NCBI GenBank assembly: GCA_029449235.1
Contig: JANATG010000012.1
Coordinates: 930,001-994,000 of the forward strand
Reading direction: 5' to 3'
Length of the DNA: 64,000 bases
DNA from: Linnemannia schmuckeri
Lineage: Eukaryota; Mortierellomycota; Mortierellomycetes; Mortierellales; Mortierellaceae
In this document: piece after piece, positions 45,660 through 58,104 of the stretch
Layout of the letters: the number at the start of each line of letters is the position of its first letter
Numbering within the stretch: the stretch's first letter is position 1
Program-made: the position numbers and the translations under genes
Notes under the pieces: generated by a model
Database searches by the model: none
What the model saw: the letters and a program-made list of their open reading frames with translations, nothing else
Told to the model about the DNA's origin: nothing

Positions 45660-48600
45660 ATGGCATCCAACACGATGAACTTTGGTCCCGAGTGGTATGC
45701 AACATGCATCAACTACAACTATAGCAACAGCTACAACTGCAACTAAAACGCCGATACCTTGCACCCGCTTTGCACTCATTGAAAATAACATATTGACACA
45801 TCCCCCAATTGTGCGTGTGTCAACTAGGATGAGACGTTTCCCTGCCAGGACCAGCCAGTCTCAACCCGACCTCCTCGCCAGAGCACCTTCGCCCCCCCCT
45901 GCCACCCCAGCTCACCAGGACTGGGGTCAGCCCGCACCCTCTGCCTCCCAGGCAGCCTTGCCTGCCTTCAGCTACTCCTCAATCGCCGCCAGCAACGTTC
46001 GCTCTCACAACGGAGCTCCTGGCTCGGACACCTCTGTTCTGGATACGACCAACGGCAGCGGCAGCAGCAACGGCATTGGCCCCAGCTTCACTTCGGACTC
46101 GTTGAATCCCTTCAAGTACTCCAAGGAGCTGATGCTTGCACTCTACAAACCCACAGGTCTTCCCATCGAGTTTGAGAGACATGAGATCATGACCAGCGAA
46201 GATCCTCTTGCTCCCATGTCGACTTTGCCATTCTCAGAACACGAGATCAAGGTACACTAGGGCGGCCTCACGCTTTGTGCAGCCGCCAAGTCATCCAAGA
46301 GGATAACAAGCATTGTGGAGAGAACCCCTCATTGCAGTGGCTGGGACGTCCATTGTAACCGCTCTCCTTTTCCTTTCCTATCTTGCACCTGTCATAGCTC
46401 CTCTCTGGCAACGTGAACAGTGAAGTGGCGCGCAGGACCGCTCAACCTGGAGACAGCCCCTTGGAAAGGCCACAAGGACAGCGTCGAGAGAGTTTTTCCA
46501 ATACTGGTGACAATCCGGGACGATATGACCGATCGGAAAAGCCGTCCTCCTACACACGCAGCTATGACTCCAGAGGTCATGCAACTGGGACAAGACCACG
46601 AAGTAAGTGTTGCCTGCCGCTGACTTCTCTGCTCTTGGTGTCCTTTTGATGCCAACAAGTTTTATTCATGCATGCATGTTGATGTCGTGATACGCTTGAC
46701 GAGGCTCTGACACCTATCGTCGAATTGCTCAATAGCCTTGAACAGCGAGAATCGAAGCCATTCATTCAGGCGAACAGAGCAAGTGGTGGTGGTGGAACGC
46801 GAAAGTGAGCCAGAGGAGGATGGGCTTTGGAACTCCCCTGTTGGCAACACAGTGGGCTCCTTTGACGCCAACGGCGTTTTTCGAATCAGCGGAGGAGAAG
46901 GCGAGGAACTCCAACCCCTGACAGAACTCGAGGATCCCCCAGCCGCACTATCCCATGACGGGGCAACGGAGACATCTCCTGCTGAAGACGACGACAACTT
47001 CGGTGGCGCAAAATCGTCTGTCCTTTCTCTTCAGCCACATGAACCAACTTATTCAGACCATGGTTCGGAGAAGCTCGACATCGTTTCGCCCGTTCTTTCT
47101 CAGCATGTAGCGAAGCCTACTGCTCCTGTCGACAACAATCGCATTTCCGTCACCATGCTTACCGGGAAACCTACTGAGGCATTTGCAGCTCGAGATTCAG
47201 ACGAGTTTACCTCGTTCGGTGTTAAGGCACCATTGAGTGCCTCGCATCCGCCTGGTCTGGTTCCTGAGTCTGGATTCAAGGCGTTGCCGATTGAGATGAG
47301 CAAGTGGCTGTATCGGGACCCCAGCGGCAGCATTCAGGGACCATTCTTGTCGGACGAGATGCACGAGTGGTACAAGGGAGGATTCTTCTCGTCGGATTTG
47401 CTTGTGAAGCGCGAGCAAGATTCGACGTTCGAGCCTCTCGGCTCGTTGATAAGGAGAGTCGGCTCTGACGACCAGCCGTTTTTGACTGCAGGAGTTATTC
47501 GACCTGAGCCCCCGCAGCCGTCTGTCCACCTCAATCGCCCTTCTATTCCATCTTTGGCACAGAACAGGCAGTCAGTCTCGCAACTGCCGCAGTCTCCAGG
47601 CTGGATGGGCATGAGCGCTCCTTCAACTCCCAGCTCTGCCAACTTCGGCGCCGACCGGTTGATGTTACAACAGCAGCAGGTCCAGCAGCAGCATTCTTCT
47701 GGTGACTTGTTTAGCAGCACCAATGGACTCGGTCAACAGCGTTCAGGGTTTGGTGCCGCTCAAGAACCTGTCGCTCTGTCCGGACCAGAGTCGAGATGGA
47801 GCTCTGCTCCGTTCAATCGTCCTCATATTGCAGAGTCCAATACTGGTTGGGGAGGCGATGCCTTCTCTCGTTCGCCCGTTGCTAGCATGGCTGCAGCTCA
47901 TACGCCCCTAGGAAGTGCCCACTACATGGAACAACAACAGCGACTTCACAACCAGGAACTGGAGCGCCAACAGTACATGCAGCTCCTTCAGCGCCAGGCT
48001 CAAATGCAGTCCATTATGCACCAGCAGCAGTTCATGGCTGCCCGCCAGCAGTTCGGAACTGATCCCCAGGCTCTCGCTGCCCTATTAGCTCAACAACAGG
48101 CTCAACAGCGGCAACTTCAGATGCGATACCAGCAACTTCAGTTCACTGGCTTCCATGCCCAAGGTCCGTCGACCCCTGGAGGGACCACTGTTCCCTGGGG
48201 AGGAATGGGACAGCCTTCCAGCCCTTGGACAACTTCGATTATACCCTCAAACTCTGACAATTACTTTGACTATAACAAAGGCGAAGGCAATCAAACTCCT
48301 TATTCGATGCGCCAGCAGTCTACGTCAATGCAGCCACATCAGCCGCATCAACAGCAGAACCAGCCGTTCCAACCGTTCCAACAGGAACACTCGCAGTTCC
48401 ATCTCGGACGTCCCACTGAGCCAGTGATGAAAGTTGGTCAGGCACCTCAGCCCTTGGCCCAGGAACCCCAGCTGACTCAGCTCCAACAGCAGCAGCAACA
48501 ACATCAGGAAGAGCCTCATCAGCATCCGCTTCAGATCGTCCATGAACAAGCCCTTGACGACGTTGCTGGCAAGATGGCTGATCTTCAGGTCTTGGAGAAG

Positions 48601-50049
48601 GATGGTCAAGAGGCTACGGAGAATGATTCTCAGCCCGTGCAGCAGACTGTGCCTTTTGTCGAAGAGGTGAAGCACGCGGAGGCTGCCAAAGTGCCTTTGA
48701 TCCACATTGAAGCGAAGATTCAGGGAACGGTCCACGAGGAGGAAAAGCTTGAGGACTGGGAGGAAATTGAAGACCCGGTCAATGAGCAGGCAGCGCAAGA
48801 CGAACAAAACCAACAGGATATCAAGGAAGAGTTTGTCCGGGATGACGAGTCTGTTGGCGAGTCCTTGGTTCACGAGGATGACGAGGTTCAGGAGGAGCAC
48901 GAGGTTGTGGAGGCTGTTGAAAACACTGTTTCCGATCCCGCATCAACCACTACTGCCCCTTCGTCCATCAAGGCCTGTCCTGCACCCTGGGCCAAGCCAA
49001 CAAACGTGGACGATGAAGTCGCAGAGAAGAAGGGACCCACACTTCGTGAGATTCAAGAGCTTGAGGCTAAGAAGTCTGAGGCGGCTAAGGCTGAGAGACA
49101 GGCTCAGCTCGCTGCTGCTGCTGCCCTGGCAGGAGGCAACAGTGTCTTTGATTTCACCAAGGGTATGCCTGGAACCCCCGCTTGGAGCAGTTCCGCACCT
49201 GCGACTCCCAGGAAGAAGACACTCAAGGAGATTCAGGAAGAGGAGGAGGCCTCTATGAAGAAAAATCGCGCCGCAGCCAAACAGGCCCAGACAGCTGGAC
49301 TCCCTGCCATTGTCACGTCAAATACCGGATCTGTTGGCAAACGCTATGCAGATACCATTGGACCCAAGGTAATTTTGTTGTACACACGAATAAGTCATGA
49401 TTTTGTTCATCAAGACGTATGTTTATTAACTCGTTTTGTCATTTTGTACTAGCCTGTGTCATCCATCGCGTCGTCGGGACCATGGAATATGTCTCCTGTC
49501 GCTGCCAGCAGACCTACTTCGATGACTCGTGGCTCTGCCGTTTTTGCCTCTAATCCTTCAGCTTACTCGCCCACTACTCCTCACTCAAGAGGATCCGAGA
49601 ATAGCTGGATCGAAGTGGGTTCCAAGCGCGATTCGCATCCCACACCAACTACAGTAACTCCTGCTGTCACTCGCAACGCAACCACCCCTGCCCACAAGGT
49701 TGTTAATTCGAACGAACCCCGCCCAGCTTCTGAGGAGTTCTTGAGATGGTGCCGCCAGGCGTTGAAGGAACTGCAGGGTGTTGTTTTGGAGGACTTTATT
49801 CAGATGCTGCTCACGTTTCCCTTGAACCCTGATCCAATGACGGTTGAGATTATTCAGGACTCGATCTATGCCAACTCACAGTCGCTGAACGGCCGCCAGT
49901 TTGCGGACGAGTTTATCAAGCGTCGCAAGGCGGATGCTTTCCCCAATGGCGCACCCGCCTCGATGGTGTCTGGACATACTCCCTCTTCTGCCCCTGATTC
50001 ATCCTTCAAGGTCGTCTCCAAGAAGGGCAAGAAGAAGGGCACTTTGTAA
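45660..50049 (+). CDS. GYF-domain protein (Smy2/Syh1/GIGYF family)
   Basis: Five exons: 45660-45694, 45828-46251, 46398-46602, 46736-49368 and 49453-50049, giving 1297 aa. The GYF domain (about residues 408-465: WLYRDPSGSIQGPF, MHEWYKGGFFSSDLLV) binds proline-rich PPG-phi peptides. Upstream, NPFKYSKELMLALYKPTGLP and GLWNSPVGNTVGSFDANGVF are family signatures. The middle is Gln-rich (QLLQRQAQMQ, LLAQQQAQQRQLQ), then acidic coiled-coil (LREIQELEAKKSEAAKAERQ). The C-terminal EEFLRWCRQALKEL...FIQMLLTFP helices match the conserved end of GIGYF proteins. Members act in translation repression and mRNA quality control at stalled ribosomes, and in yeast also in COPII transport. The first exon supplies only 11 codons. 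Confidence 0.88.
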
Positions 50050-50161
50050 TTTGTTCAATTTTATTATTAAAGTGGCGACCTTGTGCGTGTGACTGCCTTG
50101 AATTAACGTTCAAGAACGAGCTTTTTTTTTTTAGTATTGTGCACTTCACACTCATTCACCC

Positions 50162-51800
50162 ATGCTCAACCAAAGTCTATATAGGAGATCCTTTTTTTCG
50201 CTCATCAGGATCGCTCGTGCCTCCTCAACAATAACAGCAGCAACAACCAGAACCTTAACAGGACCTCGTCTTGTCCGACATGCTCTGCAAAAGCAATCTG
50301 CCCATAACCTGCATTCCTCTACTTCGCTCTGGCTTCCTCGCAAACCCAGAAACGCCCATGGCGGAGGAAACCTTCGGAACCACTTCGGAAACTACACCCG
50401 TCTTGCACCTACATCCCTAAGACTAGGCGTTGTCCCGCCTGATGTACATGGACTTGTACCCGAACATATTCAAAAACCAGGATATGCGCTTCGAGGTGAA
50501 CCTTCCGAGTGGGCCGCGGGGATCCCGATCAATGGACCCGAGGAGATTGAAAAGTGTCGACGCGCCGGGCAGCTTGCAAAGAAGATTTTGGAGCTTGGCG
50601 GGACTCTTGTCAAGGTAATGGAGAGATATGCATTGCTGTATTGCTCAGTACATATGTAACTCTTGCGAGTTAAACGTTGTTTGCTAACACTGAACTATGA
50701 ACGCCTGCAATCTGTATCATTGATATGACTGTTGTAGCCTGGTGTCAGCACAAACGAGATTGACAGGATTCTGCACAAAGCCATCATTGCCAACAATGCC
50801 TATCCATCGCCTTTGAACTACATGGGCTTCCCAAAATCTGTCTGCACCTCCGTCTCTAACGTCATTGCTCATGGTATCCCCGACAAGTAAGTTTACACGC
50901 GTTGATTAATTAGATGCTTAGCTTTTCTTTGTAGTTGTCGTTGTACTTTAACATTTGACTAATCTGGCTATCTTTTTCCTATCTGCGTGTAGCCGCTGCC
51001 TCGAGGATGGTGATATTATTAACATCGATATTACTGTAAGCCGATATACGAATGTTGTTTTATTGCAGGAACCTATTGTAGTTTGAACATGTAGAGTAAC
51101 CGTACTTACGTCTCGATCTTTTTTTCTTAGGTATATTTGGACGGCTATCACGGAGACACATCAGCAACATATCTAGTCGGGAATGTAGACAAGTCAGGAA
51201 AAGAACTCGTGAAACGCACAAAAGAAGCTCTAGATGAGGCCATCGCGATTTGTCGACCAGGAGTACCTTTGAACCGGATCGGAAAGACAATTCAGGCGAT
51301 TGCAGATCAACATAGATATACGATCTCGGAGCAGTTTTCGGGACATGGCATTGGCAAGGAGTTTCATTGCCTTCCTTTGATCTATCACCATGGTAACTTT
51401 CTATCATGTCTAAAGTGCTACAGTATTGTAGCACTCATTTGGTGGCGTTCAACAATGGACTGCTCGCTGACGCCGCATAATCTTATTTTATCTTGATTAG
51501 ATAATGACGAGGATGGAACAATGGAGAAAGGCATGATATTTACGATTGAGCCAATGTTTTGTCAAGGCACTGCCGTGGGTGTTCAATGGCCCGATAAATG
51601 GACAGTGGCCACAGCTGACGGAGGTCGCAGTGCTCAGTTTGAACACACGGTATGTTGATGAAGGCTTTTGCTTTCGGATTGTTCCTTTTCTTTGTTCTGA
51701 TGTCAAAGTAGGTAGCTAAGATTAACGCCACATTGTTTCTACATGGAATGTTTGATAGATTGTAATCACTGATGATGGCGCTGAGCGTTTGACAGGTTAG
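50162..51800 (+). CDS. Mitochondrial methionine aminopeptidase, type I
   Basis: Six exons: 50162-50614, 50738-50886, 50993-51035, 51131-51392, 51501-51649 and 51759-51800, giving 365 aa. It removes initiator methionine. All five metal ligands are visible: Asp in INIDIT, Asp in YHGD, His in GHGIG, Glu in FTIEPMF and Glu in QFEHT. The N-terminal about 85 residues are Arg/Ser/Thr-rich and almost free of acidic residues, starting MLNQSLYRRSFFSLIR, which fits a mitochondrial presequence (MAP1D-like). The body begins at PPDVHGLVPEHIQKPGYA. There is no N-terminal zinc-finger domain, which sets it apart from cytosolic MAP1. The protein ends shortly after VITDDGAERLTG, as expected. AATAAA follows the stop by a few bases. 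Confidence 0.93.
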
Positions 51801-53075
51801 AGAATAAATATAATTGATAGAACGAAGATACTGACGTCACTGATATGTGACATGTATGCGTGGGAAGTAGGCACCAGGAACCAGGTATCAGTGACTGATG
51901 CAGGTGCAGAAAAAAAAAGATCTAAGACCAGGTCGTCTTATGCTTCGCCCAGGCTCTCGGTAGAGTACAGGCGCCACCTTGGCCTTTTTCTATTCGAAGG
52001 CTCTCTTGTCGTGGGTACATTTTTATGCCCCCCTCAACTGTTGCCTGTGACAGCAATAAGAAATTGACAGGCTTACAATGCATGCAGCAAGAAAACAAAC
52101 GTGAGACTCAGAGAGACTAACACTCTGCGTTGTGGAAGCAAAGCACTAAAAAATAGTGAATTACGACTTCTTAGAAGTCAAAAAGGTCATGGTGCATGAT
52201 TCACGAGTTCACACAAGTTTATGAACACGGAAGTAAGAAAAAGAGAAGACTGATATCGTTCTGGAACTCCCCAACATACAGTTTTGTGCGCCTTTCTTTT
52301 AGCCCATGTGTATCTGTGTTGTAAAGGACGCAAGGACTGACGATAACGGTGGGTAACCAGACAACGCGAGGAAAGGTGATGCAAAGGTGCGCGAGTGGAT
52401 CAAGAATGAGTTTGAGGATGAGCGGTGACAAATATGTGTGTAAGGAAGAGAGCCGATGTGGGTTCGAGGGTTGTTGTTGTGTCCTGCGGACCCACAACCA
52501 ACCTAACCCCTGAAAAAAGCCAAATCACAGGGAAAAGGAGTGGGGGTAGTTAATGTTATTCTCATTCCCTCCCCCTTCTCTCCCTCCAAATGACTCTTTC
52601 TCTTCATCCCACCCTGTGTCAACAACAACAACGACAACATCCACTCAGGAATCCATAGAGATCAGGATCCCAGGGCACATACATACCTGCATCACTCCAC
52701 AGCTCAGCAGAACAAAAGCACGCCCCACCTCACTGCTCAATTTTTTTTAGTACGCCCACTTTTTTTTCTTGCCCTGCACTCAGCAAGCAGGGTTACTTAT
52801 TGTTGTTTGTCGTTGTTCCGTTTTTTTATTTGGCCTACAACTTCCTTCCGCGTGGCCAACGAACGACCTTTAGTCAGTTCCAACAACAACACCACCTTCA
52901 GCAGTCAAGCAGTTCTCCAACCGTGGTCCCCAGGATCTCGGCGCATAAGGACACGCGGACAGCAGAGTCCGCCGGCGTTTCGTCTGCAGTCAGGATTGCC
53001 GGACACAGCGGCAGCAACACTCAGTCGAGGCGCACTGCTGCTGGCACAGCTCAACCGTCTGGATTCTGTGCTGGC
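51801..53075. other. Spacer and possible 5' extension upstream of the MYPT-like gene
   Basis: No gene was recognised in 51801-52790. From about 52800 an open frame without ATG runs into the MYPT-like CDS and looks coding (Q-rich QFQQQHHLQQ, then RIAGHSGSNTQSRRTAAGT). An upstream exon supplying the real start is therefore possible. Confidence 0.5.
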
Positions 53076-55953
53076 ATGTCCTCCCCGTCATCTTCACCGT
53101 CCGGGACGGCAAGTCGCTCAAAGAAGAAAGACAGCTTGCAGGAGCTTAGGACGGGAACCGTCCAGCGACTTTCTCAGCACTTTCTTCAAGCTTCTCAGTC
53201 TCAGCCTCCCCCTCCTCCACCGCCACCTCTACCACCTTCTTCTCAACAACAACAACAATACCAACTACCAGCTAAGCCTGCATCGTTTCCAACGCGGTAT
53301 CAACCCTTGATGATTCCTACTCCGTTTAGGAGTGATAACACGGGCTCGCCACCGTCGTCGTCGTCGATGTTCTTGTCTGAGAAACAACAGCAATCGCCCT
53401 CACTGTCGACTTTCATTAACCACAGAAGAGACCTAATATCTTCAGCAATATCCACTCCCACAATGACAACGGGCCTACAGCATGCTCGGCAACAGTCAGC
53501 ACCCCAACTCTTTCCCCGACCCGCCTCTCCAGCCATTACTAGCTCGCCCACCTTGCCTTTAACCAACCAGCCTTCTCAATTGTCCTCGTCCATCGGACTG
53601 GCCCAGTCAAAGAGCGCTGTAGGAGGTCTTTCGTCAAGCTCAGTTGGCTCAGAGGACTCGTTTGTGAGTGCACTGTCCTACTTTGATTCACCCAGGGAAC
53701 CAGGCTCACCACGCATGGGGATGGTCCCACTCTGGAAACAGATGCTGTCGGCCATCGAGAGGGAGGACCGACAGGAACTGGACAGGGTACTGCATGCATT
53801 CGACTTTGCCATTGTTATCCAGACCCTGGTCACATGGAACACGCCCAATACCGACAACTTGTACAAACATGACCCAGATGTTCTGCTGGATGCCAAGGAG
53901 CTTCTAGGACCCAAAGTCGACCATCTCAACTTGATTCAGATTGCCTGTTTCCTTTTTAACGAGGAGATGGCGCTAGATATGTTGAACTTTGTGGCCAAGG
54001 CGTCAGAGGAGCTGGAGTCTAAGAAGATTCTGTATGAGTTCATGGGCAAGATGTGGGGCGATGGTAATACGACGTTGCATCTGGCGAGTTTCCTGGGCAT
54101 GGCGGACTTGACTAAGAGGCTGCTCGACTTGGGCGCCAATGTGTACAAGATGAATCACAGGAAGTATAAGCCTGTCGATTGTGCAGATGAAAACACGACA
54201 ATGAGCCTCTTCCTCAACTTGACCGAAGGTAAAAACAAGCGCACACATGTTAACACTGCTTTTTTGCGCTCGACTTTAACTGGCGATACTAATCAATGAA
54301 GGGCGAATTAGTTGTGCGATATAAGCGGATAGGACAGGAATCACTTCCGACGTCTCCTACAGTTGACTCTGGACCCAACTTTCACTGGAGCTCCTTCAAG
54401 TCAATGGGACACATGCGGTCAACATCGACCTCACAAATACCACTCACATCCCTGGCTTCAAGTGAGCACCGTTTCGCGACAGGACCAAACAACGGCTACA
54501 CCCTTCTTCGCCCAGCATCCACGTTGGGCATAGCCGGTCAGCTTCAAGGACTATTAATTAGCGACTCCAGTAATAACCATAGCGACGCAGCAACTCAGCA
54601 TCTGTCACCAAAGCAGGACCCAGCAACTTCGGACGCGCACGGTTCGTCGCAAGGGGATGGGTTGATCGAAGACCTTTTGCTGACAGAGTCGAGGACAACG
54701 CCGAGAGAGTCAGAGGTCGACATTAAAAAGATCTTGTCGCCGATAGTTGTGTCAAAATTCACAGAGCCTCATTCCGGCACGTCAGGAGCATCATCTTTCA
54801 GTCTTCATCCAGGGACCAGCTCTGCCGCAGGAAGTTTGACGAAAGGAGATGCGGCCTTTGAGGCTTCACTCTCGACATTTAATTCCTTGCATGCACCCGA
54901 CATTGGACGACAGCTGGACTGCAACAATCTATCCGCCACTTCCTCGTCTTCTTCAAATGGTGGTTCCTCTTCAGCCAGTCATATCCGACCTAAACTCAGG
55001 AGCTACCAGTCCTCACCCTCCATCCGCCTGTACGCATCAACAACGTCACTTGGTACCAAGGAAAACAGGACAGGTTCATTACCTAAGCGGAAGAAAGGTG
55101 GAAAGCGAGTATCGTTTGACCCGCAGTCAATGATGGCGGACGCGTCCAAGACGGGCGATCTTGAGCTTTACAAGTCGATGCTGGCGCTTATGCAACAAGA
55201 AGACACGAGTAAGACGCTGGTGGAGATCATAAATTACCAGTCAGTGTCGAGGAACTTGAGTTCACTGCATCTGGCGGCTTCTTATAACCATGTTGCCATG
55301 TGCCGGTTCTTGGTCCAGAATGGCGCCAATGTCAACCTCACCGATCTCGAAGGTATGGGACAAAGTTTTTTTTATGTCACCCACTGTGTATGATGTGCTT
55401 TTTCTTGACCGCTTTTTTCGCCTTTGTTCAAACGTGACCTCGAGACTAACTTCTCAACTGCTGTTGACTGCTTCTCTCCTACTTTTCAATTGTCGACGAC
55501 GGTAGGATGGACACCGATGCATTGTGCAGCGGCGGAAGGTCATTTGGAGGTGTTTGAGTTTCTGGTGAAGGTCAAGGAGGCGGACCTGCAGGCGGCCACG
55601 TATGACGGCGAGTTTTTTGAGGACCTTGTTGAGGATGAGGACTTGCGGCAGAAGGTGACAGGTAACGTGCTCATGATCCGTTTCGCTAATTATGCCTTTA
55701 ATTTTTTTTCTCTTTTTCAGACCCCCTTACTGTTGTTGTATTGGCATGCATGTGCCCTGTGCTCTACGTTCGTTTTTTTCTTGTTGGGGTTGTTTATTTG
55801 AATGCAATAGTGAGTCAAGTGGGAGCGACATGTCTACTCACGTTGGTCTGTCTTTTACACCCCTTTCCTGCTCTCCTATCCTAACTATTCTTCTTTCCTG
55901 CATTTGTATTTCATGCCCATGCAACAGACATCCTTGAAGCACAGTCACGGTGA
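53076..55953 (+). CDS. MYPT/PPP1R12-16-like protein phosphatase 1 regulatory subunit with ankyrin repeats
   Basis: Four exons: 53076-54228, 54312-55352, 55506-55661 and 55928-55953, giving 791 aa from the first available ATG. The N-terminal part may start further upstream. Two ankyrin blocks are present. The first contains GDGNTTLHLASFLGMADLTK and LLDLGANVYKMNHRKYKPVD. The second follows a PP1-docking RVxF motif (GGKRVSFDP) with NLSSLHLAASYNHVAMCRFL, NGANVNLTDLEG and WTPMHCAAAEGHLEVFEFLV. The RVSF-then-ankyrin order and the closing acidic GEFFEDLVEDEDLRQKVTDIL are typical of MYPT1/TIMAP-type PP1 targeting subunits. The tiny last exon encodes DILEAQSR. An earlier acceptor near 55722 would give a hydrophobic, unrelated tail and was not chosen. 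Confidence 0.8.
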
Positions 55954-56361
55954 GCCTTTCCTCATTTCAAGTGACCCTTTTGGAGCGATTTGCACTCCCG
56001 TCTCTTCGTCTGCTTGCCCATGGTCCGCTCTCGTCCTTTTTGTCTTTCAAGCCTTCACACAGCAACGAACCACACAACAGAATAAAAAACAATACCGCCT
56101 TTCTCTTCTCCTTCGCCCTTCTCATTCTTTACTGTTCTCATCGTTCTCTTTCTTCCCTCTCTTTCTCTCTTTCTTTCTCTCCCTCTTTCTCTCTCTCTCT
56201 CCCCTTCCTTCCACCTGCTCTGTCATAACAGCTCCATTCGCTCATCCTTGTCTCATTACCACCACCACTCACCCAACCCACAACCCCACAACCATCACAA
56301 CTAACACCACTAACACATACAAGCTCAAAAGTGCATTCATTCATTCACTCCTCTACTCGCC
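55954..56361. other. CT-rich promoter/leader region upstream of the Vam7-like gene
   Basis: Almost pure pyrimidine between about 56097 and 56220, including TTTCTCTCTTTCTTTCTCTC. Open frames through it are low-complexity and considered non-coding. Confidence 0.5.
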
Positions 56362-57825
56362 ATGGCTGAAACTCTCCAGGCTATCTACGTCCGCGACTAC
56401 GAAACCCGCTCCCAGCCCAAACCACACATCGTCTTCAAGGTCGAGGTCCACGCCGCCGTCCGCACATGGTCTGTCTGGAAGCGCTATTCCGAGTTTGAGA
56501 CCCTCAATGCCCGCTTCCTCGAACTTTTCCCCGACCACCCTCCACCTCAACCTCTTCCCACAAAGCATTGGTGGCAATCGACCATGGATAACCCAGAACT
56601 GTTGGAGGAGCGTCGGGCAGGGTTGGAGACTTATCTCAGAGGAATCCTGTCGCATAGAGATGACCGTTGGAGACTCACGCACGAGTGGAACGAGTTCTTG
56701 GCTATCCCCGTCGGTAGGTCTCAGGCCGACCTCTTTGCCGGCGGTCCAGGCGCGCATGGACCCGCTGGCTCTGCCACTGCTCATAACAACGGTAGCAGCG
56801 GCAGTGGACGAGATTCCCCCGCACCGTCGATTCTCTCACACCTCAACATTTTTGGGTTCGGTCACCCGTCCTCGACCCACTCGACAGAGACCACCGTGAC
56901 CTCGTCTTCTTCCTCGACCCCCGTCATCAACCCCGCACCCGCCCCTCAATTCTACACGACCGAGAGCTGGCTTGAAGAGTTTAGGACTCTACAGGGCATC
57001 TCGCGCGAGGTGCGATCACTTATCAATCGTCGGGAGACTCACCTGGGCCGCAACGAGATCTCAGCCTCACACAACTGTACCATTCAGAGTAAGAAGCTCT
57101 TGACCTCGCTTGGACTGCGTATTCCGGCTTTAGAGAACGGACTGATGTCGTTGGCGATGGGTAATCCTGGAGGCGGGGGTAAAGGAAGCATCATGTCGGA
57201 TGGAGAGCTGAGAAGACGACAGGATCTGTTGAGCGAGCTGAAGGATGAGCGTGAGGTGTTGACCAAGCTTGTGATTGCCAACCGACAGAACGACGGCATG
57301 GTCGGATATCAAGGAGCAGGCAGCAGTGTACCGGCCAGTTCGGGCGACAGAAATGCACTTATGTCAGGACGGAGCTCTGGCAACCTTGCTGGCGGTGGTG
57401 GAAGTAGTGGTAGTGGATCACATTCTCAGCCTAGCTCACTTCGAGGCAACCCCGACAATTTCAGTTTGGCCGAATCGACTTTCAATGGAGGTAGCAGCAT
57501 TCACTCCTCCAGCGGCGTCTCGAGCCGGGTACCCAATCCTCGCCGTGTCTTTGGTCGAGTTGTCCAGACGCTTGTTCAGGAAACATCACAGACGCGGGGA
57601 CTCGACAATGAAGGGTTGCTGCTGTTGCAGCAGGAACAGATGAAGCAGCAGGATGATCATATCGAGCAATTCAACGCCATCTTGCAACGACAGAAGCATA
57701 TCGGATTGGCGATCGGTCAGGAACTCGACAACCAGATTCAATTGCTGGATGAGCTCGACAGAGATGTCGACAGGACGACGTTGAAGCTGGGACTTGTCAA
57801 CAAGAAGATTGGAAAGATCAACTAA
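56362..57825 (+). CDS. VAM7: Vam7-like vacuolar Qc-SNARE with PX domain
   Basis: A single exon of 487 aa, the only long intronless gene here. The N-terminal PX domain (about 5-118) has WKRYSEFETLNARF, with the Arg that contacts PI3P, and PPPQPLPTKHWW. The C-terminal SNARE motif (about 425-485) is AILQRQKHIGLAIGQELDNQ followed by IQLLDELDRDVDRT. Its zero-layer residue is Gln, so it is a Qc-SNARE, and there is no transmembrane segment. PX plus SNARE without an anchor is the Vam7 architecture used in homotypic vacuole fusion with Vam3, Vti1 and Nyv1 and recruited by PI3P. A Ser/Gly-rich linker and a central helical region (RRQDLLSELKDEREVLTKLV) make it longer than yeast Vam7 (316 aa). Confidence 0.9.
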   Translation: MAETLQAIYVRDYETRSQPKPHIVFKVEVHAAVRTWSVWKRYSEFETLNARFLELFPDHPPPQPLPTKHWWQSTMDNPELLEERRAGLETYLRGILSHRDDRWRLTHEWNEFLAIPVGRSQADLFAGGPGAHGPAGSATAHNNGSSGSGRDSPAPSILSHLNIFGFGHPSSTHSTETTVTSSSSSTPVINPAPAPQFYTTESWLEEFRTLQGISREVRSLINRRETHLGRNEISASHNCTIQSKKLLTSLGLRIPALENGLMSLAMGNPGGGGKGSIMSDGELRRRQDLLSELKDEREVLTKLVIANRQNDGMVGYQGAGSSVPASSGDRNALMSGRSSGNLAGGGGSSGSGSHSQPSSLRGNPDNFSLAESTFNGGSSIHSSSGVSSRVPNPRRVFGRVVQTLVQETSQTRGLDNEGLLLLQQEQMKQQDDHIEQFNAILQRQKHIGLAIGQELDNQIQLLDELDRDVDRTTLKLGLVNKKIGKIN

Positions 57826-57929
57826 AGCAACAAATCTCGTATTTTTCTTCCTTTTTTTTCATCTCTTTTTCTTTCTTTTGCTGCCACAATCATGCACAAC
57901 ATCGCAGGGAACAAAAAACAACAACCATG

Positions 57930-57978
57930 CACACACACTCACACACTCACACACACACGCGCACGCACGCGCGCACAC
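57930..57978 (+). repeat. CA/CG dinucleotide-rich microsatellite
   Basis: Alternating purine-pyrimidine tract (CACACACTCACACACTC then CACACGCGCACGCACGCGCG) between two convergent genes. Such sequence can adopt Z-DNA, but no function is claimed. Confidence 0.8.
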
Positions 57979-58104
57979 ATAAATACATTTATATACAAAT
58001 ATAAACACGCACTCGTATACCAAAATAGATCAGCTTTTTTCGTTAGTTTATTATGTGCACTACTTCTGACTTCGGGGTCCAGGACTTTAGGTGTATTTTT
58101 TTTT

